DNA of 64,000 nt from assembly GCA_013399855.1 (NCBI GenBank), contig VXAY01002202.1, positions 1-64,000 on the forward strand, written 5' to 3'. The translations under genes and the position numbers were made by a program. This document shows positions 1-13,000 of this stretch, one piece after another. The notes beneath the pieces were generated by a model. That model was given only the letters and a program-made list of their open reading frames with translations. It ran no database searches and had not been told where the DNA came from. The DNA is from Oxyruncus cristatus. Taxonomy: Eukaryota > Chordata > Aves > Passeriformes > Cotingidae. Position 1 is the first letter of the stretch, and every line of letters begins with the position of its first letter.

Positions 1-2003
1 ACCCGTCTGATTCTATGATTCAGTACTGCTTATAATCTTAAACAACTATAAAAAGGCACTATATAAAAAAATTGCAAGTTATGTAACAAAGGAAAGTTGC
101 CTAGTATCCAAATAAATGTTATGTTTGTAGACGTCAAAACCATCTTATGGACTCCCCGACACCACTGCTGTTTCATAGCTGAGTTGTGCAACTATATAAA
201 CTCCTTCTTAACAATTTTTTTCCTTTCTCTCTTGTTCTTAACTTTGTTTCTAAAATTATTCTTTTCTTCCGTCAAAATTAATGTGAATGTCCATGTAGTT
301 TATCTGATTGCAGTAAGCTCAAAAGAACAAAGCCTTTGTCTTTCATATAATGATATATCATATAGAAGAAGCAAAAACTTCAGAGAAATCTCTTACAGTA
401 ACTCAGTAGAGAGCTTAAAGAACAATAGGTGGTTTTGTTTTCATTTATTTGCAATATCTGGCCCTTCTGATAAAAAAACTTGGAAGAAAGACAAGAATTA
501 ATAATAAAAGTGCAGAACTCCAAGATGCCAAGATTCAATAATCCTGAGTGACCAAGGAAATGTTTTAGATGGTTTTGGCAGAACTAACTAGTCATTAAGT
601 AAAGTTTTGATATATATTTATGTAATTTAAAAAAATGTTTGATACAACAATACATTTAAACTAGGTACCAGGTCAGGAAATTGGTGCCCAAATGTACATG
701 TCAAAAGGCTCTACATACCTCAGTGTCTTATTTTTCAGTGTAATGCTCTCTAGGCATCTCTCATGCCTATCATTATCTCATAAGCTATGGACACCTAGAG
801 GTTTCTCTCTTGTTTCTACTGCTGTTTCAGTCAGAATGTTTCTATCCTTAAATTAATTCCTCCAGAGACTACACCTGCTGGAACAGGAATTGAAGCCAGC
901 TCTCCCCACAGCCCGGGTGAAAACCTTAATCAGCAGACAGTGACTCATGCTGCTTCTCACCCCTCTTTGCTCCACAAATTGGCAGTTCTTGGCTGCACAA
1001 AGGAAAACCTGAATTTGCAGAGCTGTACAGGTGCTGGGACTTCCCACCACAGTGCACATGACTGCGAGGTGCCAGTCTCCATCCCCAGGAGAGAAAGAAG
1101 CTGAGACCAGTAAAAGCCATAATCTCCGAGAGAGAAAATGTAAGTGCCACCCACCCTCTTACATTAACATACACACGTATCTCCTCTTCTGCCAGAGCAA
1201 CAATAAGAATTAATCAGGGTTTGAGAAGAAGTACTGTTGTACCTATCAGGTTGCAGATGGCAAATGGAGGAAAGTGCCATCCTGAGTATACTGTGATAAT
1301 CTGAAAAAGTAGCCTGAGCTACAGGGAGAAGAGGGGTTTCAGAAAAACCAGCTGTGCATATAATTTTCTATGGGCCTCTTGCAAATAGCCCATGCGTGCT
1401 AGACAGGTAATTATTCGCTTCCTTTAGACTAAATTCCAAGGCACATATTTTTCCCCAAAAACATACAAGGAGTCAAGAAATTGTAATGTAGGTTTCTGCA
1501 TTTAGCTACCAAAACCACTTCCTGTACCTTGAAATTGGTATTCGCTAATAGTCAACTGTGAATTTTACTCTTTTTTTTTTTTTTTTTTTATTTGCTTGGC
1601 AACTGTCACATCCAAAATCTGTAGCAAGATCTTCTTCATGAACTAGCTACAGATTTCACAAGTATATTTTGTCTACATCATCTGTTCAGTCATGAACTGC
1701 CGCAATATAGGATTATTAGCCTGCTTTCAAAAAGGAAATATGACTTATTTTTCTCCAAATGATAATAAAGGTACTAGACAAAAAGAAAGTTCTTTGCCTA
1801 TGCCATATAATGAAAACACAGAACATGTATTACTAAAAGCACAAAACAACAGTAGGACAATAATTTATTTTTTAGAAACCACAACTTATACACTCAGTAG
1901 ATGTCTCAGTAGGGCACTATAAAATCATAACAACAGACATCCCATAATGATCTTTAACAACACAGTGCAAATGTGGAAAACATCACCACGTAATTCCACA
2001 AGA
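1..2003. other. AT-rich stretch without a recognised gene
   Basis: I see no gene or recognisable repeat apart from a run of 19 T at 1571-1589. The longest open frame (97-501, plus strand) needs a TTG start, is rich in Phe, Leu and Ser as AT-rich DNA gives by chance, and shows no domain. The part near 850-1180 is somewhat richer in G and C, and short frames overlap there on both strands, which argues against any one of them being real. Confidence 0.6.
1571..1589. repeat. poly-T homopolymer (19 nt)
   Basis: An uninterrupted run of 19 T. No transposon body was recognised on either side, so it may be a simple homopolymer or the tail of an unrecognised minus-strand retrocopy. Confidence 0.9.
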
Positions 2004-2110
2004 AGAGGCTTTTAGTGGGGAGAACTGGCTACACAAGCAGGAGTCAGATGACCCAGATTCAACTCAGCTCCTCTACTGACTCTGGGCTTATCTACCCAGG
2101 GAAAACAACC
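2004..2110 (+). repeat. MIR-like ancient SINE fragment
   Basis: The segment follows the order of a MIR/CORE-SINE: a 'gcttttagtgg' block, then 'ggagtcagatgaccc', then 'cagctcctctactgac', matching the part of the family where a tRNA-derived head passes into the conserved core. It is heavily diverged and ends near 2110. MIR relics predate the bird lineage, so this would be an old non-functional copy. It was recognised by pattern and not by alignment. Confidence 0.5.
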
Positions 2111-3287
2111 TATAATAGCTTCTCCTGCAGACACTCTTATTCCATTAGTCCTAAAATTTCTCTGTTCAGGTAATTTAGTTCACTTTAGAATTTAACTGAA
2201 GACATCACAGAATCCTTACCATGTTTAAATTTCATATGCCAGCTTATTTTGCAACAGGTTCAGTGTGTAAACAAGACTTGATTATAAGGCTCAAAATCAG
2301 TGTATCGCTTGATGCTTTGATTTATTCAAAAGAGTAGATGACAATAATTTATGTTATATAAATCAGAATACTATTTTGAATCTGCAAATATTCAAGAACT
2401 ACATCTAGATCCTCAAACAATGTTATACCTATCTAACAGGGACATGTAATTTGCAATTTTTTTCTAAACTATTTAATCATTATGTGAAACACTATTTTCT
2501 GATTTCTACTCCTCAACAACTCAAAGAAACATTAGCTAGTTCAGAAAATTTAAAGAGCTATTTCTTGAAAAAGAAGGCAGAAAATTGGCTTCTCTATGGG
2601 AAAGTTACAGAGGCTTCCACTATTTATGCATTTTTTTTTTGTTAAATTGCCTTAAGTCAATAAATACACTTGATTTAGAAACTATTTTAATTCAAAATGC
2701 ACTTTCCTATTTTTATGAAGCATCTCCGAACTCTAATTTAAATTTAAAGCATTCTGCAAGTGAATGTAAAAAGTTTTTTGCTACATTTATGTAATACAGG
2801 GAAAAGAAAACATGTAATTATGCCTTTTTCTTGATCAAAACATAATTTTACCTCATAAAAGTGCTTAATTTCCATCTGAATTAAATGTCTTAAAGCTACA
2901 GGTATTCTTACTACTTATTTATATTTGTTATATAAATATTGTTATATATTTATGTTATAAATATATAAAAATTTGTTATATTTGTTATGGAACTGACATA
3001 CTATATGTTTCCTTGAATTCTTGACATTTCAGTAATCAAAATGCATGTTTGTTTCTCTGTGCATACTAAAGCTAAGATTACTTAGTCTGAAGAGTTTGTT
3101 ATCAGTACAAACTTCACCAGGAAAAGATAAGGTAGCATTGTCTGATGGAATAAAAAAAAAAAAATCTACAACTAAGTATCAGAAATAAAATAGCACCAGT
3201 GGAATTATCGAAGACACATATTTATGTTGAAGAGTTGCAGTATTTCTGCATAGCATTTTCAATCTGTAAGTCAGAGAGATGAAATAG
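2111..3287. other. AT-rich stretch without a recognised gene
   Basis: Nothing codes here that I can support. Around 2925-2990 the sequence is a degenerate alternation of TTATAT and TTGTTATA motifs, a low-complexity AT patch. A run of 13 A lies near 3151-3163. Confidence 0.55.
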
Positions 3288-3665
3288 AAGCCCTACTGGC
3301 TTTGGCTGGGTCAGAGTTAAATTTCTTCACAGTAGCTATGGGGCTATGTTTTAGATTTGTGACGGACAGTGCTGATAACACAGGGATGATTTAGTTATTG
3401 CTGAGCAGTGCTTGCACAGCATCAAAGCCTTTTCTGCTTCTCAGACTGCCCTGCCAGCGAGGAAGCTGGGGGAGCACAAGAAGCTAGGAGGGAACATAGC
3501 CAGGACAGCTGACCCAACTGACCAAATGGATGCTCCATACCATATGGCATTTGTGTTCAGCAATAAAAGCTGGAGGAAGAAGGAGGAAGGTGGGGGACAT
3601 TTGGACTTACAGTGCTTGTCTTCTCAAGTAACCATAAACATGTGATGACACCCTGCCTCTGTGTC
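3288..3665 (+). mobile_element. LTR fragment, avian ERV type (copy E)
   Basis: This is the U3-side part of an avian LTR family different from the four copies elsewhere in the window. Recognisable blocks in order are 'ggctttggctgggtcagag' near the start, 'ggggctatgtttt', 'gctgataacacaggg', 'gccttttctgcttctca', 'cagccaggacagctgaccc', then 'ccataccatatggc' followed by the A/T-rich box AATAAAAG at 3562-3569, which occupies the TATA-box place in this family. Similarity fades after about 3660, so the 3' part of the LTR is missing. No internal retroviral genes adjoin it and I see no target duplication. The 77-codon open frame at 3412-3645 is incidental. Confidence 0.7.
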
Positions 3666-5154
3666 AGAAGGCTCTGAGGAACATGATGTGATTAAGCATT
3701 GCAGTTTTGCTAATTTAGGTTATTTTTACAATTCTTCATATATTGTCTTGTAATACTGAGTTTCTCAAACTTTCTCTTTTCAATAAAAACTTATGTTTTA
3801 CACAAAACAGTAAGTTTAGGTCTGTCTCAAAGTATATAAATGTGGTTTGCTTTTACATCATATAAAGTTTCAATGTGGGATACTTGAAGAAAGAGGAATG
3901 AAGACAATTTTAGGAAACTGACTACTGTAAGGATTTCAAACATTTGACAATTAATACCAACTCAATTTCTATTTTATCTAAAATACACGTAAAATTTGGT
4001 CTTGCAAGTGAGTGAGCAACCTAATTATACTTGTGGACTGTTTCCAGGAAGCTACCTTCTCCCTCTTCCCCTAACACTATCTTACAGACATACTAAAAAT
4101 TAAGTTGTCATAACAGTCTTTCCCTTCTCCACCAAAATTAGACTGATCACTGTTACCACTTACTAAGAAAAAAACACATCTGATTTAGCAATAGCAATAT
4201 TCACACCTTCAAGTCTGCCCTCACTGAAATAAAGTTTGTGGCATCCCCTCTTGCATTCAAAGTTTGGGGTTTTTGTTTTCTGTGGGTTTTTTTAATCCTA
4301 AACACAGATGCAGATTTAATGTCTGTTTATTGCTAGGGTAAGGCTAATAGCCATACATATGGCTTTACAGAACTGCAATCTTAGTTCTTCCTTCAAAAGA
4401 GAAGGAGGAGGATAAGCAGGAGGAAGAAGAAGCTGTAATGCCGTAGCAGACTAACACTCCTGGTTCCACCATTATTTCACTTGTTTTCATGCTACCAGAT
4501 CCTCTTTTCATTCACTGACTATTTTACCGGCACTATCGTTAGACCTGGCTATCAAGGCTTTAGACCGTCCCTTCAAACAGTCATGAATGTTCCTGGTATT
4601 CCGTATGTTTCGTGACATTTGAGACTTCCAAGTACTACATTTAATCAGTGCAATATGCTTCAATGGTTCTCATCATCACACAATCTCTAAGTCAAAATAA
4701 CTAAACAACCTCCCCCCAAATCCTTTTAAATGTGATACTTTACCACAGTTGCCAGCATAAATTTTCCGTTAGTGACAGCTCAGTTTTTCTTCCAAATCCA
4801 CACATGTACCACTATAAAATATTCATTCTATTTATGGAACACATAGAATTATGTAGTGAGTTATAGTATGTGAACACTTACAGCCAGATTTAAAACATGT
4901 CAATGGATTTCATTGAGATGTGTGGAATATTCCTAAGAAACTTTTTTTTATTTTGTTATTCAAAGACAGTATATTTTCAGTAATTTAATAAAATGTCATT
5001 GAATTAGTTGCTCAGAAGAAATATTTGAGTCTTACTGAAATATTTACTATTCATGTCAAAAGACTACTTGCTTAACTCAATCCATGAACAACTCATATAA
5101 GTTTCAATTCCAAATATAGAATAGATAGGGCCTTTTTTTTCCAAATCACTTATT
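3666..5154. other. AT-rich stretch without a recognised gene
   Basis: No gene or classified repeat recognised. A purine-only-like stretch rich in GGA and GAA lies at about 4402-4435. The remainder is ordinary AT-rich single-copy-looking sequence. Confidence 0.55.
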
Positions 5155-5245
5155 GGAACTTGAGGACATGGTTTCATGGTAAACCTTGTGGTGGTGTTGG
5201 GTTGACAGTTGGACACAATGATCTTAAAGGTTGATTGCTGATTAT
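5155..5245 (+). mobile_element. CR1 LINE 3'-end fragment
   Basis: Short 5'-truncated CR1 tail. The 3' UTR blocks 'ttgaggacatggttt', 'gtggtggtgttgggttgac' and 'atgatcttaaagg' are present in the correct order. The final ATTCTATG-type repeats have decayed. CR1 copies insert by target-primed reverse transcription and are nearly always truncated at the 5' end, which fits the length of about 90 bp. It codes for nothing. Confidence 0.75.
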
Positions 5246-5293
5246 TCAATAAACCTCATATATTATAGACTGTCCTAATTTATTTCTGTTCTT

Positions 5294-5317
5294 TTATGTA
5301 TATATATATATACATAA
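5294..5317. repeat. perfect TA-rich palindrome
   Basis: A 24-bp perfect palindrome with a (TA)n centre flanked by TTATG and CATAA. It is a simple AT dinucleotide tract that could extrude a cruciform. No functional role is inferred. Confidence 0.8.
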
Positions 5318-7109
5318 TATGAAAATCTCAGTAAATAGTTCTGCTTACATAAAGTCTTATTTACTTGAATCAGTATGTCAGATAAAAGTTCGGTGTTGCT
5401 CTTCAGATAATATTTCATGCTGAGTTTCTTCTAGCTTTCAAAAGATCCATATAAAACCCCCAAACCCTTCAGAAGTTATTAAAAAAATCATAATACTTCA
5501 ACATTCTTATGGTTTTGGAGCTTCTACAAAAAAATGGGAACCAACATAGATCCTAGAGCATTTTATGATATAAAACCTGCTTCCCTACCTATAGTTACAT
5601 TTGGAATTCTCAATCCATTAAATTAGGCATTTCCCAATACTCAAGGCAAGAACAAGACTGTAGGAAACAGAAACAATAACACTCAATCACTTTGTGTTGT
5701 GATTAGTGATTTCCATGAAGGTAAGAAAAAAAAAGAAAAAGAAAAAAGGCAACATCACATTTTTAATCTATCTTAGTGCACATGCATACTCACTGAGGTA
5801 CACTACTGACCGCTCAAATGAAAATAAGGTAAAACAAGGATCCCTCTTCCTTCATGCTTAGTGAAAAAATGTAGATCCACAGGTAGAAACATGAGAGAAA
5901 TAAAATAATTTAGCATTAATATGAAAAAAAGAAAAACAGTTGCACAAAAAATAATAAAAATAATACAAAATTCTTAATAATTTCCTCTCCAAATGCAGCA
6001 TTTTGCCACTGGAAGTTCTCCTCCATATTCTAAAGAGAGATGGGAATTCTTGTGATTTCTTATTCTAACTCGAAACGTCCTCTAATCTTTTGTGTGAGCC
6101 TTTTTCCAGTAAAGAATGATGTTCCAATATATGCAAAATTTTTCAAACAAATCTATTTATAAAGTTTAAAGCCAGTAACAAGACTATTTCCATCAGTATT
6201 GCTGGCAGCTGGTCTGTCTGTCCAGTGTTTCCTTTCTCCACACAAGGCTGCCAAGTGTACTGATATGGAGCAGAGCTCCTACGGTTTCTGGCTCTCTAAG
6301 GGAGAAGAGCAGCCAGATCACCAACAAGACTGTTTGCCTCCTCAGCAAACACATGTTGAACTAAGTCACAGCTGACTCTGTTCCTGAATCACCTACCTGC
6401 ATATCTGGCCAGCTCTTTTAGGCAACCTGCCCTTGGCCAACAACATGGACACTTACACTACTCCCAGGCACCTCTAGACAGCCTAGAAGCAGCTATGGCA
6501 GCCATTCAGACTGGCATAAAGATTTGTCTTTTCTGTTTCTAGCATAACCTGAGGTGGTAAAAAACCAGAAGGTTAACAAGGACATGAAACCACATCCAGT
6601 ATTCCAGCAACACTCAACAGTATAGTTTACTAAAATTAAACGGGGGAGGGGAAGTGGGGGCAGGGGAGGGATGGGTCAGGACGGGAAAACAAAAAAAACA
6701 ATACCCGAACCAACCGAGCGGGGAAAAATCCCTCAAAACCAACAAAAACTGAAAATACACAGCTAAAAAACATTGTATAGAAACTAGAAATGGAAAGATA
6801 GAAAATTATATATCATAATCAACCTATACAAATTTTTGCGCATCCTGTTCCCCCAACGTAATCCAACCTCAACCTACACAGGTAGAAACAATCTTTCTGG
6901 CTTCAGAAACCATAGGAGGGCAAATGCTGTCCACCTCAGAACAAAATATCTCCTACATATCCCATAAAGCCCTACTATTTTGCAAATATCAGGCACTCTC
7001 AAAGTGAAGGTAAGACCAAGTTTTCAAATTAAAATAGGAACTATGGCTTTTCTACATGCCTTGGACAAGCCCAAAGATTCAAACATGCACCTTTGTGACT
7101 GTCATACCA
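5318..7109. other. AT-rich stretch without a recognised gene
   Basis: No gene recognised. It contains A-rich patches near 5728-5748 and 5930-5970, and a G-rich tract listed separately at 6642-6685. The part from about 6150 to 6600 is more balanced in composition but matches no family I know. Confidence 0.5.
6642..6685 (+). other. G-quadruplex-type G-run tract
   Basis: Seven G runs on the plus strand lie at 6642-6646, 6648-6651, 6656-6660, 6663-6666, 6668-6670, 6673-6675 and 6683-6685. Loops are 1-7 nt. This satisfies the usual G3+N1-7 quadruplex pattern with spare runs. It stands out because the surroundings are AT-rich. No gene start lies near enough to assign a promoter role. Confidence 0.7.
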
Positions 7110-7625
7110 ACTGGCAGGAACTCTCCTTCCAAAACTTCATTATGCTCTTCAAATGTAGGTTTAAAACTTTCTTGTTAGGATGACCTCTCTCTCTTTTGCT
7201 AATATAAAACAGTGCTCAATAGAAATACTTACTGCTGCCTCTCAAATCATCTGATGAATTAGTCACCTTCAGAGCAAATTATTTCAGCACATATTTGGGT
7301 CTGTTTCAGACCTGCCATGCATGTGAAATTATGAAGGATTTTTCCAAGATACTTACTAGTATCTCTAGTAAGAGGTACTTTTCCTTCTTTCAACGAAGCA
7401 CTCAGTAAGAGTGGATAGGATGCCAATGTGCTGTAACCACAGCATGTTGCACGGAGTAACACCATCCTGCCTCCTTCAACTCTTCTCCCCTCTGCTCAGA
7501 CCTTAGACTGTAAGCTCTTTGGGACAGCAGTTCTTTCTTTTTGTTCTGTTTTTGCGCAGCACAAAGAGATTTGAGTCCAAATCTGGGTACTATGCATATG
7601 GCATTACAAACATTCAGGAATAACA
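7110..7625 (+). repeat. Ancient LINE/SINE 3'-tail relic
   Basis: The block at about 7503-7570 ('tagactgtaagctctttggg' followed by a 'ttgttctgtttttgcgcagc' block) matches a widespread amniote interspersed repeat tail of the old CR1/L3-like class. Upstream, 7120-7170 resembles the 'cttcaaatctctccttaaaac' part of the same tail, so both may belong to one diverged element. It has no coding capacity. The exact family and the left boundary are uncertain. Confidence 0.5.
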
Positions 7626-8307
7626 TCTATTGTGTGAGTTTGAGCTGACACACAATTTTATAGAAACACGTATTAATATTCAGCTGAAGCATGATGTTAT
7701 AAAAATATGTATTAATATACATACATTTCCTACTAGGGCAAGAAGAATTTTATTGTTCAGAAAAAAAATCCAGTAAAGTTTATTATATTTATTAGATTAG
7801 ATTTATTAGGATTTATTAGATTACTATTATATTATCTATGCAATAAACATGCCCATGCACATAGCAACACAATCTATACTTGGAAGGCTTGAAAACAATA
7901 ACCATTTGTCTTTAAATACAACTTTTAATGGACTTTTTCCAGGAGAAATACACTATCTGAATGATTGAAAACAAAAGAATACAAACTCTGATAATCTTCG
8001 GATGATACTTTCAAAACTACTGAAGAACACTGTATTAAGCAGTAAATAAACATGAGCAACATAAGAAAATTAAAACCAGAGAAATAAAATAGAATACAGC
8101 TGGAAGGCTGATTTACAAGTGATTTTATCTTACAAAGTAACCACAATACTGCAATAAAACACTAGAGGTGCTAGTAAACAGTGAGTGCAAAAAAAAAAAG
8201 AAAAAAAAAAAAAAGAAAAACAGAGAGAGAAACTGGAGCTACCAAAAAAAATGAAAGAGTTGAAGAGACTGAGTTTTGTGTAAAGGTTGGGAGAGATAAA
8301 AGGCAAT
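7626..8307. other. AT-rich stretch without a recognised gene
   Basis: Low-complexity AT DNA. A local imperfect repeat of 'ttattagatt' units lies at about 7782-7830. An interrupted A tract lies at 8189-8220. The open frames on the minus strand here are Phe/Ser-rich translations of that tract and are not genes. Confidence 0.55.
8189..8220. repeat. interrupted poly-A tract
   Basis: Runs of A broken only by single G at 8200 and 8215. Simple low-complexity tract. Confidence 0.9.
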
Positions 8308-8400
8308 ATAAGGCAATGTGGCATCACTGAGAAAGGACTAAACTAACACAGGATCTTCACCAGTAATCCAGTGTGTAACCTTAAGCATATTTCCCTCCTC
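8308..8400 (+). repeat. MIR-like ancient SINE fragment
   Basis: The order 'gcaatgtggcatcactgag', 'aaggactaaac' and then 'ccagtgtgtaaccttaagc' parallels the head and core of MIR ('tggcctagtgg' ... 'gctgtgtgaccttgggc'). It is strongly diverged, and the C/T-rich sequence after 8385 could be decay of the following part. This is a tentative call. Confidence 0.4.
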
Positions 8401-9149
8401 CTCCTTCTCTGCCTTCCTTTTCTTCTACTCTTTTTGGCAACTTGAATATCTGCACAGATGTGAACAGACACTGAACTCATTCTGACTGCACTGCACAACA
8501 GCTGAATGGGAATCTTCTCCAACCAAAATGAGATTTAATGACACTGTGCTGGGGTGTTCAAGCCAACAATGCATGCTGACATCCTCTCTATATATTTACA
8601 GTCTCTCATAATGTTTGGTTTTGTAATGTAAATAAAAATATTTTAGACATCAACAAAATGACAGCAAAAAAAAAAAAATCAAAATACTCGCACACAGTGA
8701 TCTTCATCTGTCTGCATAGAGGGAGTGTAGCCAAAGACACATAACACGTGACAATGTTATAGTATCAGTTGATATCTTTGGGACAGGCCTCAAGCAGAAC
8801 CCCAATTTGCAGTTTGGAAAATGACCCAATGGGGAGTACATTTTCAGATTAGTACCGTCTGTGCCTTCATTTATTTTGGACACTCCAGTATCCAGCTATA
8901 ACAGTCCCTGAGACATTGCAGTTCCTCTAGACAGAATCAGGCAGTGCTGATACCACTAAACTCAAAAAACATAGTGTGACAGCTAATGCAGGGTGAAGTC
9001 CAGGCTTCAAAGCTTTTAGGTTCAGATAAATATTTTTGAGCCTGGTGAAAGCCAAGGTGCCTGCTGCTGTAGCTATAGTTTTAGCAGTACTCATACCAGC
9101 TGACTTTTATTAGTTTGAGCATAAGATCTGAGAGGCCTTAGTATCTCAT
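8401..9149. other. Stretch without a recognised gene
   Basis: No coding signature or family match. A run of 13 A near 8667-8679 is the only simple feature. Confidence 0.5.
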
Positions 9150-10066
9150 CTGTATCATGATCTGGGCAAGGGGATCAAGTGCTCCCTCAGTCAGTTTGAA
9201 GATGATACCAAGTTGGGCAGGAGTGTTCATCTGCTGGAGGATAGGAAGGCTTTGCAGGGGGATCTGGACAGGCTGGATCAATGGGCCAATGCAAACGGTA
9301 TGAGGCTCAACAAGGCCAAGTGCCAGAACCTGCACCTGGGTTACAACAACCCCATGACTAGGGGAACACTGACTGGAAAGTGACCCAATGGAAAAGGATT
9401 TGGGGGTGTTGGTCAACAGCCAGATGACCAGAAGTGTGCCCAGGTGGCCAAGAAGACCAGTAGCACCCTGGCTGGTATCAAGAATAGTGTGGCCAGCAGG
9501 ACCAGGGCAGTGATCATCACCCTGTACGCGGCACTGGTGAGGCCACACCTCAAATCCTCTGTTCAGTTTGGGCCCTTCACTACAAGAAAGACACTGAGGT
9601 GCTGGAGCCTGTTCAGAGAATGGCAGTGGATCTGATGAAGGGTCTGGATGACAAGTCTGATGAAGAGCAACTGAGGGAGCTGGGATTGTTTAGCCTGGAG
9701 AAAAGGAGGTTCAGGGGAGACCTCATCACTCTCTACAGCTACCCGAAAGGAGGTTGCAGCCAGATGGGGATAGATCTCTTCTCCCAAGTCAGAAGAAACA
9801 GGACAATGGAAATGGCCTTGAGTTTGCTGTAGAGGAGTATGTGCAGATTGGATATTGGGAAAAATGTCTTCACTGGAAGGATTATCAAGCATTGGACAGG
9901 CTGCTCAGGAAAGTGGTTGAGTAAGCATCCCTGGAGGCATTTAAAAGACATTTAGATGTGGGGCTCAGGGACATGGGTTAGTGGTGAACTTGACAGTACT
10001 GGGTTCACAGTTACACTTGATGATCTTAAAGGTTATTTCCAACCTAAATGATTCTGGTTTTTATGA
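9150..10066 (+). mobile_element. CR1 LINE, 5'-truncated, ORF2 C-terminus plus 3' UTR
   Basis: The longest CR1 copy in the window. It begins within the reverse-transcriptase domain of ORF2 ('gatctgggcaaggggatcaag') and runs to the 3' UTR and tail ('gatcttaaagg', 'ccaacctaaatgattctgg'). Translated pieces in different frames show family signatures: [20 protein letters not shown] (frame of 9444-9635), 'ALVRPHL', and '[20 protein letters not shown]' (frame of 9599-9832). Frame shifts and stops between these pieces, and the lack of the N-terminal endonuclease and most of the polymerase, make it dead. ORF2 in an active CR1 encodes the endonuclease and reverse transcriptase that copy the element into new sites. 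No target duplication is expected or seen. Confidence 0.93.
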
Positions 10067-13000
10067 CTGAAAGATTATCATCCTTCCAGTTGTCCCTTTC
10101 TGTTCCTCTCAAATAAATTCATTACCTTTCACTAATAACTACTTTCACTCATGTTGTAGTCATATTACAGAAAATTCAAGGAGTTTGTCTCCTTTTATAA
10201 GCTGGAGAACCTCTGGCCTTATTTCTACAAATATGGGGTTTGAAATCCAGCACTTATCTAAGAAATCTTGTAGAAATTGCTCCTTTGCTAATTAACACAA
10301 GTCAGACAGATAGGAAAATACTAATAGATGGTACGCAAAGCCTTTACACTCTGACAGTTAAGCTAATATTCTATGATTTTTTTTTTCTTTTTTAATTGTA
10401 GAGACACAGAACATAGTCCTATAAACATCTGGAACTGATGGTACTTATTATCAAACTGAACACTAGGCAATCTCCTTTCTGATTCCTTATATTTTATGCT
10501 GCCAGTATTTTTTGTTTTGCTTTTTAAGCAGCTGTCTCTAAAGACTCACAGGCATGAGCAGCTCTAGAAAAGATCCTCTCTTCCAATACTTGGCTCCGTA
10601 ATTTAAAAGATGCAGCCAGCATCCTCTCCCTACAGACATTCACTAAGGCAAATGGGAAGTCTTCTGTGAGTCATGGTACAGTACAGGCTAAGTCAGCCAT
10701 TCTTCCTTCACTTCTTTCATAAATTTTGTGATGAGAAATATAGTTGGCATATGCACATTAAGTTTACATTCATATTTGTATCGTGTATACCTATGAAGGG
10801 CAAAAACACAAACTCATCACAACTGTCCATGTATGAAATTTTTAAAATTTTGCAATCTTTGTTTGTGTGCAATACTATATATAAACACAATACCAAAATC
10901 AGTTCTCAGAAATGGAAACTAATGGAAGAGTAACAATCACATAACTGCAGAATAATCTTCCACTTAAACTGTTAATTGTTAAGCCACGCATTCCTATTTT
11001 CACTCTCTGTGTTAGCATTTAAAGGCTCTGTTCCTCTCTTTCTCCCTTTGTGTACGTTTTCAAATCTGTAATTCTTAGGGTTTATTTCCATTGCAGAGGT
11101 AAATCTGGCTACAGCTCAGCTGCATTGCCAGTGTTGTTTGTACTCATCCAACAGTACCTGGGCCAAAGACAGTAAAATACCTACTCCCAGCAGCCCATTC
11201 TGGCGTATAGGCAAACTTCTGCCTATAATGTTAATCATAAGGCTGATTTACAACATGTTAGTAGTAAATTTTTCCCTGTAGTTCCCTGCCCATGCCCTGA
11301 GAGGCTAACTCCAACAAGATTTTTGGGGGTATGAACTAATGGTTACAATTCCCAAAATTCAACTGCCTAACGTGAGCGCAGCACTAGGGCAGATTTCATA
11401 CTTGAGCCCATCTTTAAAAATCTGCTTAGCATGACATTTAAATTGCATGTGGCAGTGCAGACAGGTAACTGCCTCACTTGCTCTTAAACCAGTTTTTACA
11501 GTCTTCATATTAAAACTCTTGGAAATTTTGCTGCAGCAGTACAGGATTGCACCCAGCCTGTTCTGCCAGCAGGTACACTGTCCACAGCAAACTCAGAGCG
11601 TGTGGGGTCATGCCCATCCTTCCAGACCACAAAATGCAAACTTGTCTTCTGCTTGATGTTTCAAGCTAAAATGCCAAGGAAGTTGCTGGCATAGTTGAAA
11701 TATAGCACTGGTGTGATTGGTCTGTGTTCTGCAGTGCCAGTTCTGATGCAATGAATGGCAACTTCCAAAAGAAACCTGTTCATACGAGGGAGCTATAACA
11801 TTTTACAAGGCTACAGACACATTTACTTTAGGTTGTCTACCAAAGCATGTATTACCATGAAGGTTTAAGCGCATGCCCTTCTTCTCCTTCAGGTGGTCAT
11901 GACAGACAAGTAGCCTTTTTAAAACCAGTCAGCAAGTGAATCTAGAAGCCCAGTTTTGGCAAATTGAACAAAACATTATAGAAAGTTACTTTAAAATAAC
12001 AAAAAAGCCTACATGCTTACTAAGGTTATTAATCTTATAATTCAGTGCAGTCATTGTTATATAGGCCTTCATTTGCAGTTAAGGCAATACAAACAATTTG
12101 GTTCGAGTTTTTGTAGAAAGTATCACTGGAGATAGTTCGCTCACCCCAAGGTTTTCACAAAGGCCAATCCTGCCCAAAGCAGAGCCCACTTATCACATGC
12201 AGCGATGCCTACTATTACTGGCCTGAGACCTGAAGTCCTTCTTTTGTCTCAAAGTGGTTTTCCATCAGGAAATCCAACAAGACCCAAGTAGGTCATTCCC
12301 TTTGACTGACAACAGAACTGCTGTAGCATTTACAACTCACAGTGGTAGCTCTTGTCCTTGCAGCAGAGCACACAGCAACTACCTTTTCTCTCTCTCCACT
12401 CTTCATTTCCAGACATGCTACACAGCTACACACCTACTCTCAGAACTGACACTCATTTTGCAACGTTCATACAGAAAGCTATTACAGGACCAATCATATT
12501 TGTATATTGTCTTTCTCCCATTAACATTATAGTGACATACTATTTGGAAAGCAATATCCTTCTGCCATTTAGGTAGAATGTCTTTTCCATTTATTAGGAC
12601 TAAAGGGTAAATAATCACAACTTCTGTGTTCCTCATCTGAAGCTGCCTAATCAATACATAAAAGACCTTCTGCAACAGCTTATATTTAGAAATCATTAGT
12701 TAGAAATTTACTTTCTATTATATATATCTTTAGGCTAGGACTGCTTTTGTTTTTGCTGTATTGAAATATGTGTAAAAGCTAATATTTACTAGTGTAAGAA
12801 AAAGTTCTTTCAGAAAACGAGAACGTTTAAACCACTCCTGTTACTAAACTGCTGGAATACTCACGATGCATTAGTAGTTTCAATAACAACTGAACTTGAT
12901 TTAAAGATTTTGTATGTAAGAACCTAAGGTGTAATTTTCAAAAATTGGAAGAATTATCTTAGTGCACAAGGTTCATTGTAACTGAAGAACTAATGAGGGA

